A stretch of DNA of 64,000 bases, taken from Acidobacteriota bacterium. GTDB taxonomy: Bacteria > Acidobacteriota > Terriglobia > Terriglobales > Acidobacteriaceae. The stretch covers positions 60,617 to 124,616 of the forward strand of contig JAEYQK010000109.1 in the NCBI GenBank assembly GCA_023410055.1. The letters are read 5' to 3'. A program made the position numbers and the translations under genes. The notes beneath the pieces were generated by a model that was given only the letters and a program-made list of their open reading frames with translations, had not been told where the DNA came from and did not search any database. Shown in pieces: positions 28,259-36,555 of this stretch (its first letter is position 1; each line of letters starts with the position of its first letter).

Positions 28259-28377
28259 GACGAATCTCCTTGGATCTCTTGATTGTGATCGTTCGTCCTC
28301 TTTGCCAGGTGGAGCCTCCGGGCCGGGGCGAACAGCCCGGAAACTCGCTCGTTGAATTTTGACCTTCCGCCTGGAAC

Positions 28378-30414
28378 TCAGAAGGTAAAGATGGTTGAAA
28401 ACTCAGACCTTATGTCGTGCCATTCATGTTGCGGCCGTCCCTGAAACAGCGGCAGGAACGGAGCATCGGGTCCAGCGATTGCTCGGGTCCGGTAATAAGA
28501 CTCTTCGAAACCGAGCGTCACGAAGTTGTTCATCTTGTATTGGAGATTGCCAAAGCCTACGTCCCCTATACCGCGGCCACCAGCAGGAGCAAGCCGCCGG
28601 ACGTCCCTAGCCAAAACGCCGTCGTATCCGTAGTGCAGAGTCATCGTCCAACCCGCGTTGCGACCGGTAGGCTCAGCATTAAAGATGCGCGACAGCGGGA
28701 ATCCGAGCTCGGCAAATCCACCCTGGTCGCGTGGTTCGAACTGAGGAACCGGAGTAAGCACGCCGCCCCTCAAGCCGACCAGAACGTTGCTGGATCCGTC
28801 GACGTTAGGAACGGAAAGGAACGTTGGTGCAGAGACCACATTGCCGGCGAGGTTGGTGAATCCGGTTACGCCCGTGAATCCAGCGGTGTTGCTGAATTCC
28901 TGGTAGAGCTGGCCGGCGAAGTACCACCGCAACCCCGTTCCGCGATAGTAGTTCGCGACAACGGTCACGTAGCGGGTCGGAATGCTGAAACCAGCAGTCC
29001 AACCGTAGCGAGAGTTCTCGACGGTGAAGCCGTTTGGAAAAGCCGTTCTCAGAAGTGCATTCGCTGAGGTCGGTACAGTAGCACTGCCCAATACGGCGTA
29101 GCTACCGATCGGGACGTTCAGAGCGCGGGTTGCGTGCATGCCACTGAAGACGATCTGGGCAGGGGCAATGCCTTTTGCCTTGTCGGCTTGCCACTGGAAC
29201 AGGAGTCGTCCCTGGATTTCTGGCTTGCCGGAATCCGGGCCTTGTCGCTCGCCGTAGCCGAGTTGGTTACCCAGGTTGCCGGGTCCGAACGTAGTGGAAC
29301 AGACAGTTGTTGTAAGCCCGACGTTGGCGCCCGTAGCGGGGCAGGTCGTAATGGCGGAGCCGATGAATGGCGGCACATTGCCATATCCGGGCAGACTGAT
29401 CGCGAAGTCGGTCCCGAAGGTGAAGTGCCGCTCACTTCCAGTATCGTGAGAGAGTCCCACGCGCAATTGGGGCGCGCGCTCGTAAAGAGAGCCGAAGCCG
29501 ATCTGCACACCAGTGGTTTCGAGCGTGTTTGGCAGGATTGAGGAGCCGAAAGGCGTCCAGTCCTGGCCGCCGAGGAAGTAGAGCCCGGTCTGGGGAGAAG
29601 GTTTGAAATCTACACGGCCCCAGGCCAGACGGATAGAAGCCATGCTGGAACGTATCGACGACACGTTGCGGTTGTCGACGCGAGTGAAATTGCCCTCCCA
29701 GTCGAATTCGAGTTTGCCTGTGACGGATACGCGATCAGAAACGTCGGGAAATTCGAAATTCGCGCCGAAGCGAGAGGAGCGCGCTTTCAAGTGAAACTCG
29801 GGCGAGCCGTTGGGTGGTGTATCGGCTAGGAATCCGGGCAACGGGAAATCATCACCATTCGGACTCGATGTATCGTAAACTGCGCTGGCCTTAAAGAAGC
29901 CGTAGAGCTTCAGGGAAGCTTTTGATCCGAGCTTGATGTCGGGAATCAGGCCGCCCGGCTTAGCGGGTTCAAGCTGCAACACGCGCACGGGCGCCACAGC
30001 CGGAACAAACGTGGGCGCGGCAGGCTTGCTCGTGTCCTTCTTCTTCTCCTGGGGATACGGCGTGGCTGTCGTCATCACCGCCGGCTGATAACTCGCGCTC
30101 GTGCCGGATGACGTGGCCTTTACTGCGGGCGCATTGGCTGGCACGGGCGTTGACGAAGGCTTTGCGAGAGCGCTGTATTCGGAAGCAGAGATCACGCCCT
30201 TGTCCTTCAGCAATTGAACGAGCCGATCATTCTGCTCCGCGGGCGTCCCCGACAAAGACTTGGCATCTTCTGGCGTCAGAATTCCCTTATTTACCAGGAC
30301 TTGGACCAGTGGATCTTGTGTGGTCGCAGCCTGGGCAAAGACCATGGTTGTGCAACTGACGATCGAAGCAATCGCCAAGCTTAGCCCCAAAACAAATCGG
30401 AAACGCCTGTTCAT
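28378..30414 (-). CDS. DcaP-like outer-membrane porin
   Basis: 678 aa. Signal peptide (residues 1-27, ends VFAQA); strong GGAGG box before ATG 30414. N-terminal helical part, about 30-90, has two similar segments (PLVQVLVNKGILTPEDAKSL; DRLVQLLKDKGVISASEYSAL), likely for oligomerisation or peptidoglycan contact. A Pro-rich linker and a long beta-barrel follow (KLYGFFKASAVYD, RSSRFGANFEF, VTGKLEFDWEG, VDFKPSPQTGLYFLGGQDWTPFG) and the chain ends in Phe, as outer-membrane barrels often do. This matches the DcaP/dicarboxylate porin type. It heads the run porin - MFS - acs2 - acs1. Confidence 0.82.
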   Translation of the reverse strand: MNRRFRFVLGLSLAIASIVSCTTMVFAQAATTQDPLVQVLVNKGILTPEDAKSLSGTPAEQNDRLVQLLKDKGVISASEYSALAKPSSTPVPANAPAVKATSSGTSASYQPAVMTTATPYPQEKKKDTSKPAAPTFVPAVAPVRVLQLEPAKPGGLIPDIKLGSKASLKLYGFFKASAVYDTSSPNGDDFPLPGFLADTPPNGSPEFHLKARSSRFGANFEFPDVSDRVSVTGKLEFDWEGNFTRVDNRNVSSIRSSMASIRLAWGRVDFKPSPQTGLYFLGGQDWTPFGSSILPNTLETTGVQIGFGSLYERAPQLRVGLSHDTGSERHFTFGTDFAISLPGYGNVPPFIGSAITTCPATGANVGLTTTVCSTTFGPGNLGNQLGYGERQGPDSGKPEIQGRLLFQWQADKAKGIAPAQIVFSGMHATRALNVPIGSYAVLGSATVPTSANALLRTAFPNGFTVENSRYGWTAGFSIPTRYVTVVANYYRGTGLRWYFAGQLYQEFSNTAGFTGVTGFTNLAGNVVSAPTFLSVPNVDGSSNVLVGLRGGVLTPVPQFEPRDQGGFAELGFPLSRIFNAEPTGRNAGWTMTLHYGYDGVLARDVRRLAPAGGRGIGDVGFGNLQYKMNNFVTLGFEESYYRTRAIAGPDAPFLPLFQGRPQHEWHDIRSEFSTIFTF

Positions 30415-30976
30415 TTTCCGGGACCTCCTTCGCTCCCGCTTAATGACTCTTGTTTACCTATTCCCTGTGGAAGTTGAATGAAGCCGTGAATGCTTGCTAC
30501 GGACCCGACATGCAACGTCAGGGACTTGGGGCTGAGGGCGAACGAACCAGATCTCGCGGGCGCAAGGAAAGCGGAGGGAAGCAACGGTGCAACCTGGGAG
30601 TCGAACAGACGTTCGATCCGACAACAGGAGATGCTCATCCTTTTTGATCAAGGCGTTGGTCCGCCTTGCTCCGGCAATTGAAAGCTAACTACCCCACGTT
30701 CACCCGCACATCTATCTAGTGTGCGGATTCTGTTTCGAGTAACAAGCGCCGCGCTGTGATATATGTCACATCGCGAGCGGTCATACTCGAACGGGCTGAC
30801 GTAACCCTACGTACGTCACCCCGGGCCAGCGACAAAAAGGTGGCACAAGGGCCCGGAGCTTTTTACAGCAAGCAGATGTTGTAAATGCAGTGGAGTACGT
30901 TCGGGGTTGCCCCGAAAACGTCAGAAACACGAGTGGCGGAGATTGCCGCCACTCAACATCGCAGAACGATACGGGG
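30415..30976. other. 562-bp gap holding the upstream region of the porin operon
   Basis: No convincing gene: small open frames here have no start signals or recognisable products. The gap contains the CRP/FNR-type palindrome at 30755-30770 and so probably the promoter of the minus-strand porin unit. Confidence 0.6.
30755..30770. promoter_or_regulatory. Perfect CRP/FNR-type palindrome
   Basis: TGTGA-TATATG-TCACA matches the E. coli-type CRP consensus in both half-sites. It is about 340 bp upstream of the porin start and downstream of the uspA-like gene, both on the minus strand, so the porin/MFS/acs unit is the more likely target. No CRP gene is in the window; a CRP or related regulator is inferred. 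Confidence 0.6.
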
Positions 30977-31870
30977 CTAGAAGTCCTCGGCTCGCTTGAC
31001 CGTGAGTACAGGGCATGGGGCATTCGAGATAACGTTGTACGCCGTGGCGCGCGTGATGCGGCGGGCGTCCTTTTCAGGACGGCGCACGCCGAGCACGATC
31101 ATGTCTGGCTTCCATTCGCTGGTGAGTTTGAGGATTGCGTCGGCAGGAGCGCCGAAAGAAACGTACAGGTCCGGAGGTGCCGAGAGACTGGCATCGGGCG
31201 GCACGAGGGACCGGAGTTTCTCCATGGCATCTCTTTCGAGTTCGGCCCGCTTTGTTTGTGAGTCGGGGATCTCGCGGATTACGTGCAGCATGGCCAAGTT
31301 TCCGTGCTGCTGCTGGGCAAGCGATAGCGCGTAGTCGCCAGCCTGTAAGGACTGTGGCAGAAAACCAGTGGAGTAGAGAATTCGTTTTGGTCCGTGCTCG
31401 AGGGGGCTGCGGCCGATCTTGGGGCCAACGGTCAGAACCGGACAGGGGGCCTGCCGGAAAATGCTTTCGGCGGTTGAGCCGAGCAAGACTTTCATGACGC
31501 CGGTGCGTCCACGGGTGCCGACGACGAGCAGGTCGACGTTGAACTTGTCGATCATCTTCGAGAGTTCGTCCCAGGTGTCGCCACTGGTTACCACGACGTG
31601 ATTCTCGATGCCTTCAAGGCGGCCAGCGATCAACTGGTCGGTCATGATGGTGTGAGCAGCCCGCCAAGCGTCGTTTACGGCGCGCTGCACGGCTTCGGTA
31701 GTCCATGCCATTGCGGGAGGATTGACGACGTGAGCCAGGAAAATGCGGGCGTTATATCGCTTGGCGATAGAGAGCGAGAACTGAAGTGCGGTCTCAGATG
31801 CCGGGCTGAAGTCGGTGGCAAGCAGGATGTTGCGGAAACAGACCTCAAAGCTGCTATCAAATGGCTTCAT
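30977..31870 (-). CDS. Tandem-domain universal stress protein
   Basis: 297 aa from ATG 31870 (GGAGAG upstream); two UspA domains. Domain 1 (about residues 9-155) begins NILLATDFSPASETAL and keeps the ATP-binding GxxGx(9)G-S pattern (VVGTRGRTGVMKVLLGST, then PCPVLTVGP). Domain 2 (about 165-295) has only the degenerate form VLGVRRPEKDARR...APCPVLTVKR and probably does not bind ATP. Stress-response protein of unclear molecular action. Divergent from the exported rubrerythrin gene. Confidence 0.9.
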   Translation of the reverse strand: MKPFDSSFEVCFRNILLATDFSPASETALQFSLSIAKRYNARIFLAHVVNPPAMAWTTEAVQRAVNDAWRAAHTIMTDQLIAGRLEGIENHVVVTSGDTWDELSKMIDKFNVDLLVVGTRGRTGVMKVLLGSTAESIFRQAPCPVLTVGPKIGRSPLEHGPKRILYSTGFLPQSLQAGDYALSLAQQQHGNLAMLHVIREIPDSQTKRAELERDAMEKLRSLVPPDASLSAPPDLYVSFGAPADAILKLTSEWKPDMIVLGVRRPEKDARRITRATAYNVISNAPCPVLTVKRAEDF

Positions 31871-31987
31871 TAACGCTCTCCATTGGATACGGCCGAAAAG
31901 GACCAAACCGATCAAATGACAATCATATAGGCTGACACGCGATGTGAGAAGAACCCTGATTTCGCGAACTAAATGCGCCGATTGAGC

Positions 31988-32024
31988 ATTCTATTCCCGC
32001 AATGGGAATGGAATGTTTTTTTTT
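31988..32024 (+). promoter_or_regulatory. Hairpin followed by nine T upstream of rubrerythrin
   Basis: ATTCTATTCCC pairs with GGGAATGGAAT (one wobble), loop GCAAT, then G and nine T. This is terminator-like in form yet sits in the divergent gap, 92 bp before the rubrerythrin start. It may be a leader attenuator, the end of a small RNA, or a protein-binding palindrome. Confidence 0.5.
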
Positions 32025-32115
32025 GCGTAGATTAGCACTCCTTCCTGCAGAGGTGCGTAATCAGTGTTTAGTAAGAAGCAGTTCGAATGAATGCATAATT
32101 TAAGGAGATGGAATA

Positions 32116-32721
32116 GTGATGAAGTCCCGGTTCTTGCTGATTGCAGTTTTTGTAGTGGCCGCGAGCATGCTGGCGGCAGCAGCAAATACAACGCTTGATA
32201 ACCTCCAGACAGCGTACAACGGCGAGAGCAATGCTCATGCGAAGTACCTCGCTTTCGCGCAGAAGGCGGAAGCTGAGGGATACGCGCAAGTAGCAAGTTT
32301 GTTTCGCGCCGCGGCACGGGCGGAAGAAATTCATGCCGCGAACCACGCTGTGGTGATCAAGAAGTTGGGCGGTACGCCGACGGCAAAGATCGAGAAGGCC
32401 GAAGTAAAGAGCACTAAGGAGAACCTCGAGGCTGCGGTCAAGGGCGAAAGCTATGAGCGTGACACGATGTATCCGGAGTTCTTGAAGGAAGCGCGTGCAA
32501 GCCGGAAGACGAATGCGATCCAGACGTTCAACTATGCTAAGTCGGCCGAAAGCGAGCACGCCAAGTTGTACACCGAAGCGCTCAACAATCTCCCCAAAAT
32601 GAAAGCTAAGGGAGTGACGTATTACGTGTGCACGGTCTGCGGGTATACGACGACGAAGCTCGATTTCGCGAAGTGCCCGTCTTGCTTCAATTCAAAAGAG
32701 AAGTACACGACGGTAAGCTAA
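32116..32721 (+). CDS. Exported rubrerythrin
   Basis: 201 aa. GTG 32116 or ATG 32119 may be the start; AAGGAG is upstream. Residues 1-24 form a signal peptide (FLLIAVFVVAASMLAAAA). The mature part is a rubrerythrin four-helix bundle with the diiron helices (NGESNAHAKYLAFAQKAE, RAEEIHAANH, GESYERDTMYPEF, SAESEHAKLY) and a C-terminal rubredoxin-like metal site (CTVCGYTTT...CPSC). Rubrerythrins reduce hydrogen peroxide and are normally cytoplasmic; a periplasmic location here is inferred from the signal peptide. A terminator follows. Confidence 0.88.
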   Translation: MMKSRFLLIAVFVVAASMLAAAANTTLDNLQTAYNGESNAHAKYLAFAQKAEAEGYAQVASLFRAAARAEEIHAANHAVVIKKLGGTPTAKIEKAEVKSTKENLEAAVKGESYERDTMYPEFLKEARASRKTNAIQTFNYAKSAESEHAKLYTEALNNLPKMKAKGVTYYVCTVCGYTTTKLDFAKCPSCFNSKEKYTTVS

Positions 32722-32732
32722 TGTGAATTTGG

Positions 32733-32762
32733 GGCCGTCGCCACTTGGCGGCGGCCTTTCTA
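32733..32762 (+). terminator. Intrinsic terminator after rubrerythrin
   Basis: GGCCGTCGC pairs with GCGGCGGCC (one wobble), loop CACTTG, then TTTCTATC. Only 18 bp before the next start, so read-through may still feed the DUF2231 gene. Confidence 0.7.
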
Positions 32763-32780
32763 TCTTTCAGGAGAGATCTT

Positions 32781-33314
32781 ATGTTCCAACTACCGTCTGT
32801 TCCAGGCTGGGATGGACTCCATCCGCTAATCATTCATTTTCCTATTGCGCTCTTGTTTGCTGCGCCGGTCTTTGTGTTCTTGGGGGCAATTCTGGGTCCG
32901 CGAAGAGGGCGTGGAATGCTGTATGCGGCACTTCTGCTCATGGTGTTGGGAACCGTGTCCATATTCTTTGCGATTGAGACGGGTGAGGCAGCCGGTAAGC
33001 TAGCCGACCGTACGCCCGAGATTAACGCCATGCTTGAACATCACGAGGGGCTGGCGGAGAGGACGCGGTTGACGTTCTCAATTCTGACGGTGGTGTTTGC
33101 AGGAATACTCGCGGTTCCAGTCATCCGGAAACGAGAACCTAAGCGAGTTGTGGCGACGGTTCTGCCACTGGTCTTTCTAGCAGTCTATGGTGCAGGGATG
33201 GTCGTGCTGGCGAATACGGCAGATCATGGTGGCCGGCTAGTACATGAGTTGGGAGTGCATGCGGTGATTCCGGCAGATCCAAGTCATCCGCAAGCGAGCA
33301 CGCCGGGAGAATGA
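32781..33314 (+). CDS. DUF2231 membrane protein
   Basis: 177 aa from ATG 32781 (GGAGA upstream). Four membrane helices; the first contains the family hallmark LHPLIIHFPIALLF with two His near residues 15-20, and HHEGLAERTR lies between helices 2 and 3. DUF2231 proteins often accompany cytochromes or copper proteins and the His residues could bind haem or metal, which is an inference. Same strand and close behind the rubrerythrin gene. Confidence 0.85.
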   Translation: MFQLPSVPGWDGLHPLIIHFPIALLFAAPVFVFLGAILGPRRGRGMLYAALLLMVLGTVSIFFAIETGEAAGKLADRTPEINAMLEHHEGLAERTRLTFSILTVVFAGILAVPVIRKREPKRVVATVLPLVFLAVYGAGMVVLANTADHGGRLVHELGVHAVIPADPSHPQASTPGE

Positions 33315-33323
33315 GCCTTGGCT

Positions 33324-33450
33324 AGCCCTGAAGGGCTTACCTCAGCGGCTAAAGCCGCATCGTTTTCAAGCACATTGTGGCGCGAGTAAACTCGTGCCCT
33401 TCCCTAAGCTAGGTACGCAACTTGCGGACGGGGCGCAGCCCCGTCCCTAC
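33324..33450. repeat. Cluster of small palindromes ending in REP-A
   Basis: AGCCCTGAAGGGCT (33324-33337), GCGGCTAAAGCCGC (33345-33358), an imperfect GGCGCGAGT/ACTCGTGCC pair near 33379-33398, and a REP-A copy (33426-33450). They fill the gap between convergent genes. Confidence 0.75.
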
Positions 33451-33451
33451 A

Positions 33452-34165
33452 CTAGTGCGTAAGGGCTGGCTTCCACTGAGGGTCATCTTCGGGGCGGACA
33501 ATTGAACCGTCACGCATGTGGATGACGCGGTCGGCGTAGGAGGCCGCTTCGGGATTGTGCGTGATCATCAGCACGGTCTGGCCGAGCTCTTTGTTGGATG
33601 TACGCAGCATTCCGAGGACGACGTCGCTGTTCTTGGTGTCGAGATTGCCGGTCGGTTCATCGGCGAGAACGAGCGATGGTTTGTTGATCAGCGCGCGCGC
33701 GAGTGCGACTCGTTGCTGTTCTCCGCCGGAGAGTTCGGACGGGCGATGGCTTAATCGGCGGTCGATGCCGAGAAGGCCAGTGATCTTCTGGAAATAGGCG
33801 TCCTCACGAACGTTGTCACCGCCGGCGATGTTACGGGCGATCTCGATATTGCCGAAGGCGTCGAGCGTGGGAAGCAGATTGAATTTTTGAAAAACGAACC
33901 CGATCTTCGATTTGCGCAGCCTGGTGCGCTCCGCATCAGAAAGTGCTGCGAAGTCAGCGCCACCGATGACGACGCGACCGGAATCGGCGCGCGTGAGTCC
34001 GCCGAGGATGTAGAACAGCGTCGATTTGCCGCTGCCTGACGGGCCGACAATAGCGATGAACTCGCCGGGTTCTACGTTGAAAGAGACACCACGAACCGCA
34101 GGGACTTCAACCTTGCCGATGTGGTAGGTCTTGACGACATTCTCGACTTCGATAATCGGTGGCAT
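33452..34165 (-). CDS. ABC transporter ATP-binding subunit, LolD/MacB type
   Basis: 237 aa from ATG 34165 (a GTG at 34198 is in frame but less likely). Walker A GPSGSGKST, Q-loop FQKFNLLPTL, signature LSGGEQQRVALARAL, Walker B LVLADEPTGNLD and switch His THNPE are all intact. The TGNLDT segment is typical of LolD/MacB/FtsE-like ATPases that act on lipoproteins, macrolides or peptides. No permease gene is adjacent, so the membrane partner must be encoded elsewhere. Confidence 0.9.
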   Translation of the reverse strand: MPPIIEVENVVKTYHIGKVEVPAVRGVSFNVEPGEFIAIVGPSGSGKSTLFYILGGLTRADSGRVVIGGADFAALSDAERTRLRKSKIGFVFQKFNLLPTLDAFGNIEIARNIAGGDNVREDAYFQKITGLLGIDRRLSHRPSELSGGEQQRVALARALINKPSLVLADEPTGNLDTKNSDVVLGMLRTSNKELGQTVLMITHNPEAASYADRVIHMRDGSIVRPEDDPQWKPALTH

Positions 34166-34231
34166 GGGAATCTCTGATATTACACGATGGAAAGGCACTT
34201 AGGCACGAACGATTGAACGCGGACTCTTGAC

Positions 34232-34265
34232 GAAAAAAGACGGGCACGGCAAAGAGCCATGCCCG
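34232..34265 (-). terminator. Intrinsic terminator of the Ig-like protein gene
   Basis: On the minus strand CGGGCATGGC pairs with GCCGTGCCCG and is followed by TCTTTTTTC. It starts 26 bp downstream of the stop at 34291. Confidence 0.88.
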
Positions 34266-34290
34266 CAGTTGTAGTCAGGAGGAGCAAAGC

Positions 34291-35583
34291 TTACCAGGCG
34301 TGCAAAGTGAGTTTGTCAACCCACATCGTTTGTCCTTGCGCCTTTGAATTCATATCGAGCTGAACGGCGACGTTCAATTCGTGCACGTTGCTCGGTATGG
34401 GCTGCGGACCGGAATAGCGATTGATGTAGTGCTTCACGCCGTTCAGGGTGATCGAGATGAAGTGGGTTTGTCCGTTTACCCGCTCGAACTCTTCGACGAG
34501 ATGATTCCAGGTGTAGGGCTTCACATCCATGCAGGAGATTCCGGTCTGCACCCAACGGTTCCCCGGTGCATCCCAGACTTCCCATTGACGAGAGCCGCCG
34601 AGAGCGCACTGCGTTCCCATTATGTAGCGCTTGGATCCGAACCCCTGGTTGGCATCAAACTCGAGCGCCTGCGCGGTCAGGTCTTTGATGTAGAAGTATT
34701 CGTCCATGATGAAGTGCGAGGCGCCGTCGTTACCGCCGAGCTGTTTCCACCACAGCGCATTGGAGTAAGGCGTGTTGCCGCCGATCCAGAATTGCGCGGA
34801 GCGGCCGTCCATGGACGGATTGCTGACGTTCTGGACTATTGAATGCGGGTTGGTCGGGCCGTTTGCGCCGATCGCAGCGCACCTATCGCAGTCTTCCCAG
34901 CCGGGCAACTGGTCGATATCGGAGAAGGTTTTGGCGCCAGATGGAACACTTGCGGTGGAAGAACTGGGAGCGGTGTCGGCGGCGCCGACCGTGATGGTTT
35001 GGGTGGCCTTGTAAACGGCTCCGCTTACGTCCCATGCCTGTATGACGACGTAGTGCGTGCCGCCGCCGAGAGAGACGTAGGTGTCGAGGTGGTTTGAGCC
35101 GACGTCGAACACGCTGTTGTTGTCGACGTAAATGCGCATCGCACTGATGGAGCGCGGAGCGGAGGCCGATGCTACGAAGTGGACGGGAGATCCGTTGTTG
35201 GAGCCGTTAGCAGGCGACTGGATCGTAACTCCGGTTCCGGAGGTCGTCGTGGTCGTGCCGCTGACATTGATGGTTTCGGCGGCTTTGAACACGGCACCGG
35301 TAGAATCCCACGCTTGAACGACTACACTGTGGCTTCCGCCTGCGAGAGCGATGTACGTATCGAGATGATTGGAATAGATCTGATGCTTGCTGACGCCATC
35401 CACATAAACGGTCATCGAGGTGACCGGGTTCGCTGACGTTGCCGACGCGACGAAGTGCACAGGAGAACCAACTGTTGCGCCTGGCCCAGGTGATGAAACG
35501 GTGACTCCGGCGAATGCCGTAGCAGCGGCGAACGTCACGATGAGAATAGCCAGAGCACACGTTTTCAGTGACTTGTTGAACAT
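34291..35583 (-). CDS. Exported protein with two Ig-like repeats and a lectin-like C-terminal domain
   Basis: 430 aa from ATG 35583; signal peptide to about residue 26 (VTFAAATAFA). Two ~82-residue repeats follow, each with SPVHFVASA, MxVYVD, SNHLDTYxxLxGGxHxVVxQAWDxxGAVxKAxxTI; they look like bacterial Ig-fold domains. After a Ser/Thr-rich linker the last ~210 residues (DIDQLPGWEDCDRC ... KLTLHAW) resemble a concanavalin/LamG-like binding domain with a CDRC pair. Probably an extracellular carbohydrate- or surface-binding protein; no catalytic residues recognised. Confidence 0.75.
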   Translation of the reverse strand: MFNKSLKTCALAILIVTFAAATAFAGVTVSSPGPGATVGSPVHFVASATSANPVTSMTVYVDGVSKHQIYSNHLDTYIALAGGSHSVVVQAWDSTGAVFKAAETINVSGTTTTTSGTGVTIQSPANGSNNGSPVHFVASASAPRSISAMRIYVDNNSVFDVGSNHLDTYVSLGGGTHYVVIQAWDVSGAVYKATQTITVGAADTAPSSSTASVPSGAKTFSDIDQLPGWEDCDRCAAIGANGPTNPHSIVQNVSNPSMDGRSAQFWIGGNTPYSNALWWKQLGGNDGASHFIMDEYFYIKDLTAQALEFDANQGFGSKRYIMGTQCALGGSRQWEVWDAPGNRWVQTGISCMDVKPYTWNHLVEEFERVNGQTHFISITLNGVKHYINRYSGPQPIPSNVHELNVAVQLDMNSKAQGQTMWVDKLTLHAW

Positions 35584-35681
35584 CAAAAGGGAAACTCCAC
35601 AAGGGTTTATCTGTCTGTCGTGGGGCAAGAGTACGTGGGCAACTACTCTGGCAATAGCGGGCGTACGGCTTAGGACCGTTA

Positions 35682-35715
35682 GGTTTCGTACCCTAGGGCT
35701 ACTGGGTGTGAAACC
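35682..35715 (-). promoter_or_regulatory. Stable hairpin in the upstream region of the Ig-like protein gene
   Basis: GGTTTCGTACCC pairs with GGGTGTGAAACC (12 bp, two wobbles), 10-nt loop, about 100 bp before the start codon. A second small inverted repeat (ACGG/CCGT around 35664-35679) is adjacent. It may be a structured leader; no known riboswitch class was recognised. Confidence 0.4.
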
Positions 35716-35826
35716 TTAGGAGAGGATTAGCCCGAGGGCTTAGTCCGGGTGGGAAGATACTCGTCTGCAAGGAGTTAGCAGCAATTCGTTGACTCAGTTC
35801 GTCAGATCCAGCGTACGTTTCAGACC

Positions 35827-36258
35827 CTAGGAGGCCTTACGTACAGTGATTGAGGGTGCTGCGGTCCCAGCTGTCGCAGTGGCGCGCTTGGGACCGCGCT
35901 TGCGAACCAGCAAGAGGCGAATGCGTTCGAGTAGTTCCGCGGGTGCGTACATGCCCTTGGGAAGGAATACATCCGCTAGAGTTTCGCGCTCATAGACGCG
36001 AATCTTTCCAGAAAAGAGAATGGCTGGTGTGGTCGGGGAAATGGACTTGACGGCGGCAATGAGTTCGGTACCGTCCATGTCAGGCATCACGAGATCCGTG
36101 AGAAGCAGATCAATGCCACCCTTTTTGAAGTGCTCAAGCGCGATTGCGGCATCAGTGCAGGCAATGACTTTATAGCCTCGCGTTTCGAGCATTACTTTTC
36201 GGATTGAGAGAGATGATTCGTTATCGTCTACGCAGAGAATCGTCCGCTTCGCCTTCAT
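35827..36258 (-). CDS. Stand-alone response-regulator receiver protein
   Basis: 143 aa from ATG 36258. CheY-like receiver domain: acidic pair CVDDNE near residue 11, phospho-Asp in LLLTDLVMPDMDG near residue 54, switch Ser/Thr in ILFSGK and Lys in FLPKGM. A basic C-terminal tail (RKRGPKRA) follows. There is no output domain and no adjacent kinase, so it probably acts by protein contact or in a phosphorelay. Confidence 0.88.
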   Translation of the reverse strand: MKAKRTILCVDDNESSLSIRKVMLETRGYKVIACTDAAIALEHFKKGGIDLLLTDLVMPDMDGTELIAAVKSISPTTPAILFSGKIRVYERETLADVFLPKGMYAPAELLERIRLLLVRKRGPKRATATAGTAAPSITVRKAS

Positions 36259-36555
36259 GTTGATTCGCCTCGCCGCATTACGTTGATCCGGCGAGGAACT
36301 TCTCCCTTTACGAAATGGCAATGAGAACAAATCGCCCAGAGCTAGCGTTGTTCCTGGGAAGTTACAAAATCTCTTTATTCAGAGATTTGCGAATCGTAAA
36401 GCTTGAAGGGCCACGTGTAAAGTACCGCGGATGACAACAAAGGAGAGTTGCGAATTCTGAATTTTGAATTTCGATTTCGTCCGGATCGATGATGGTGCAA
36501 ACGCGAGCTCTCAAACGAGAATCTCGCGTTTTGCGCCAATTTCTTGGGTCTTGAG

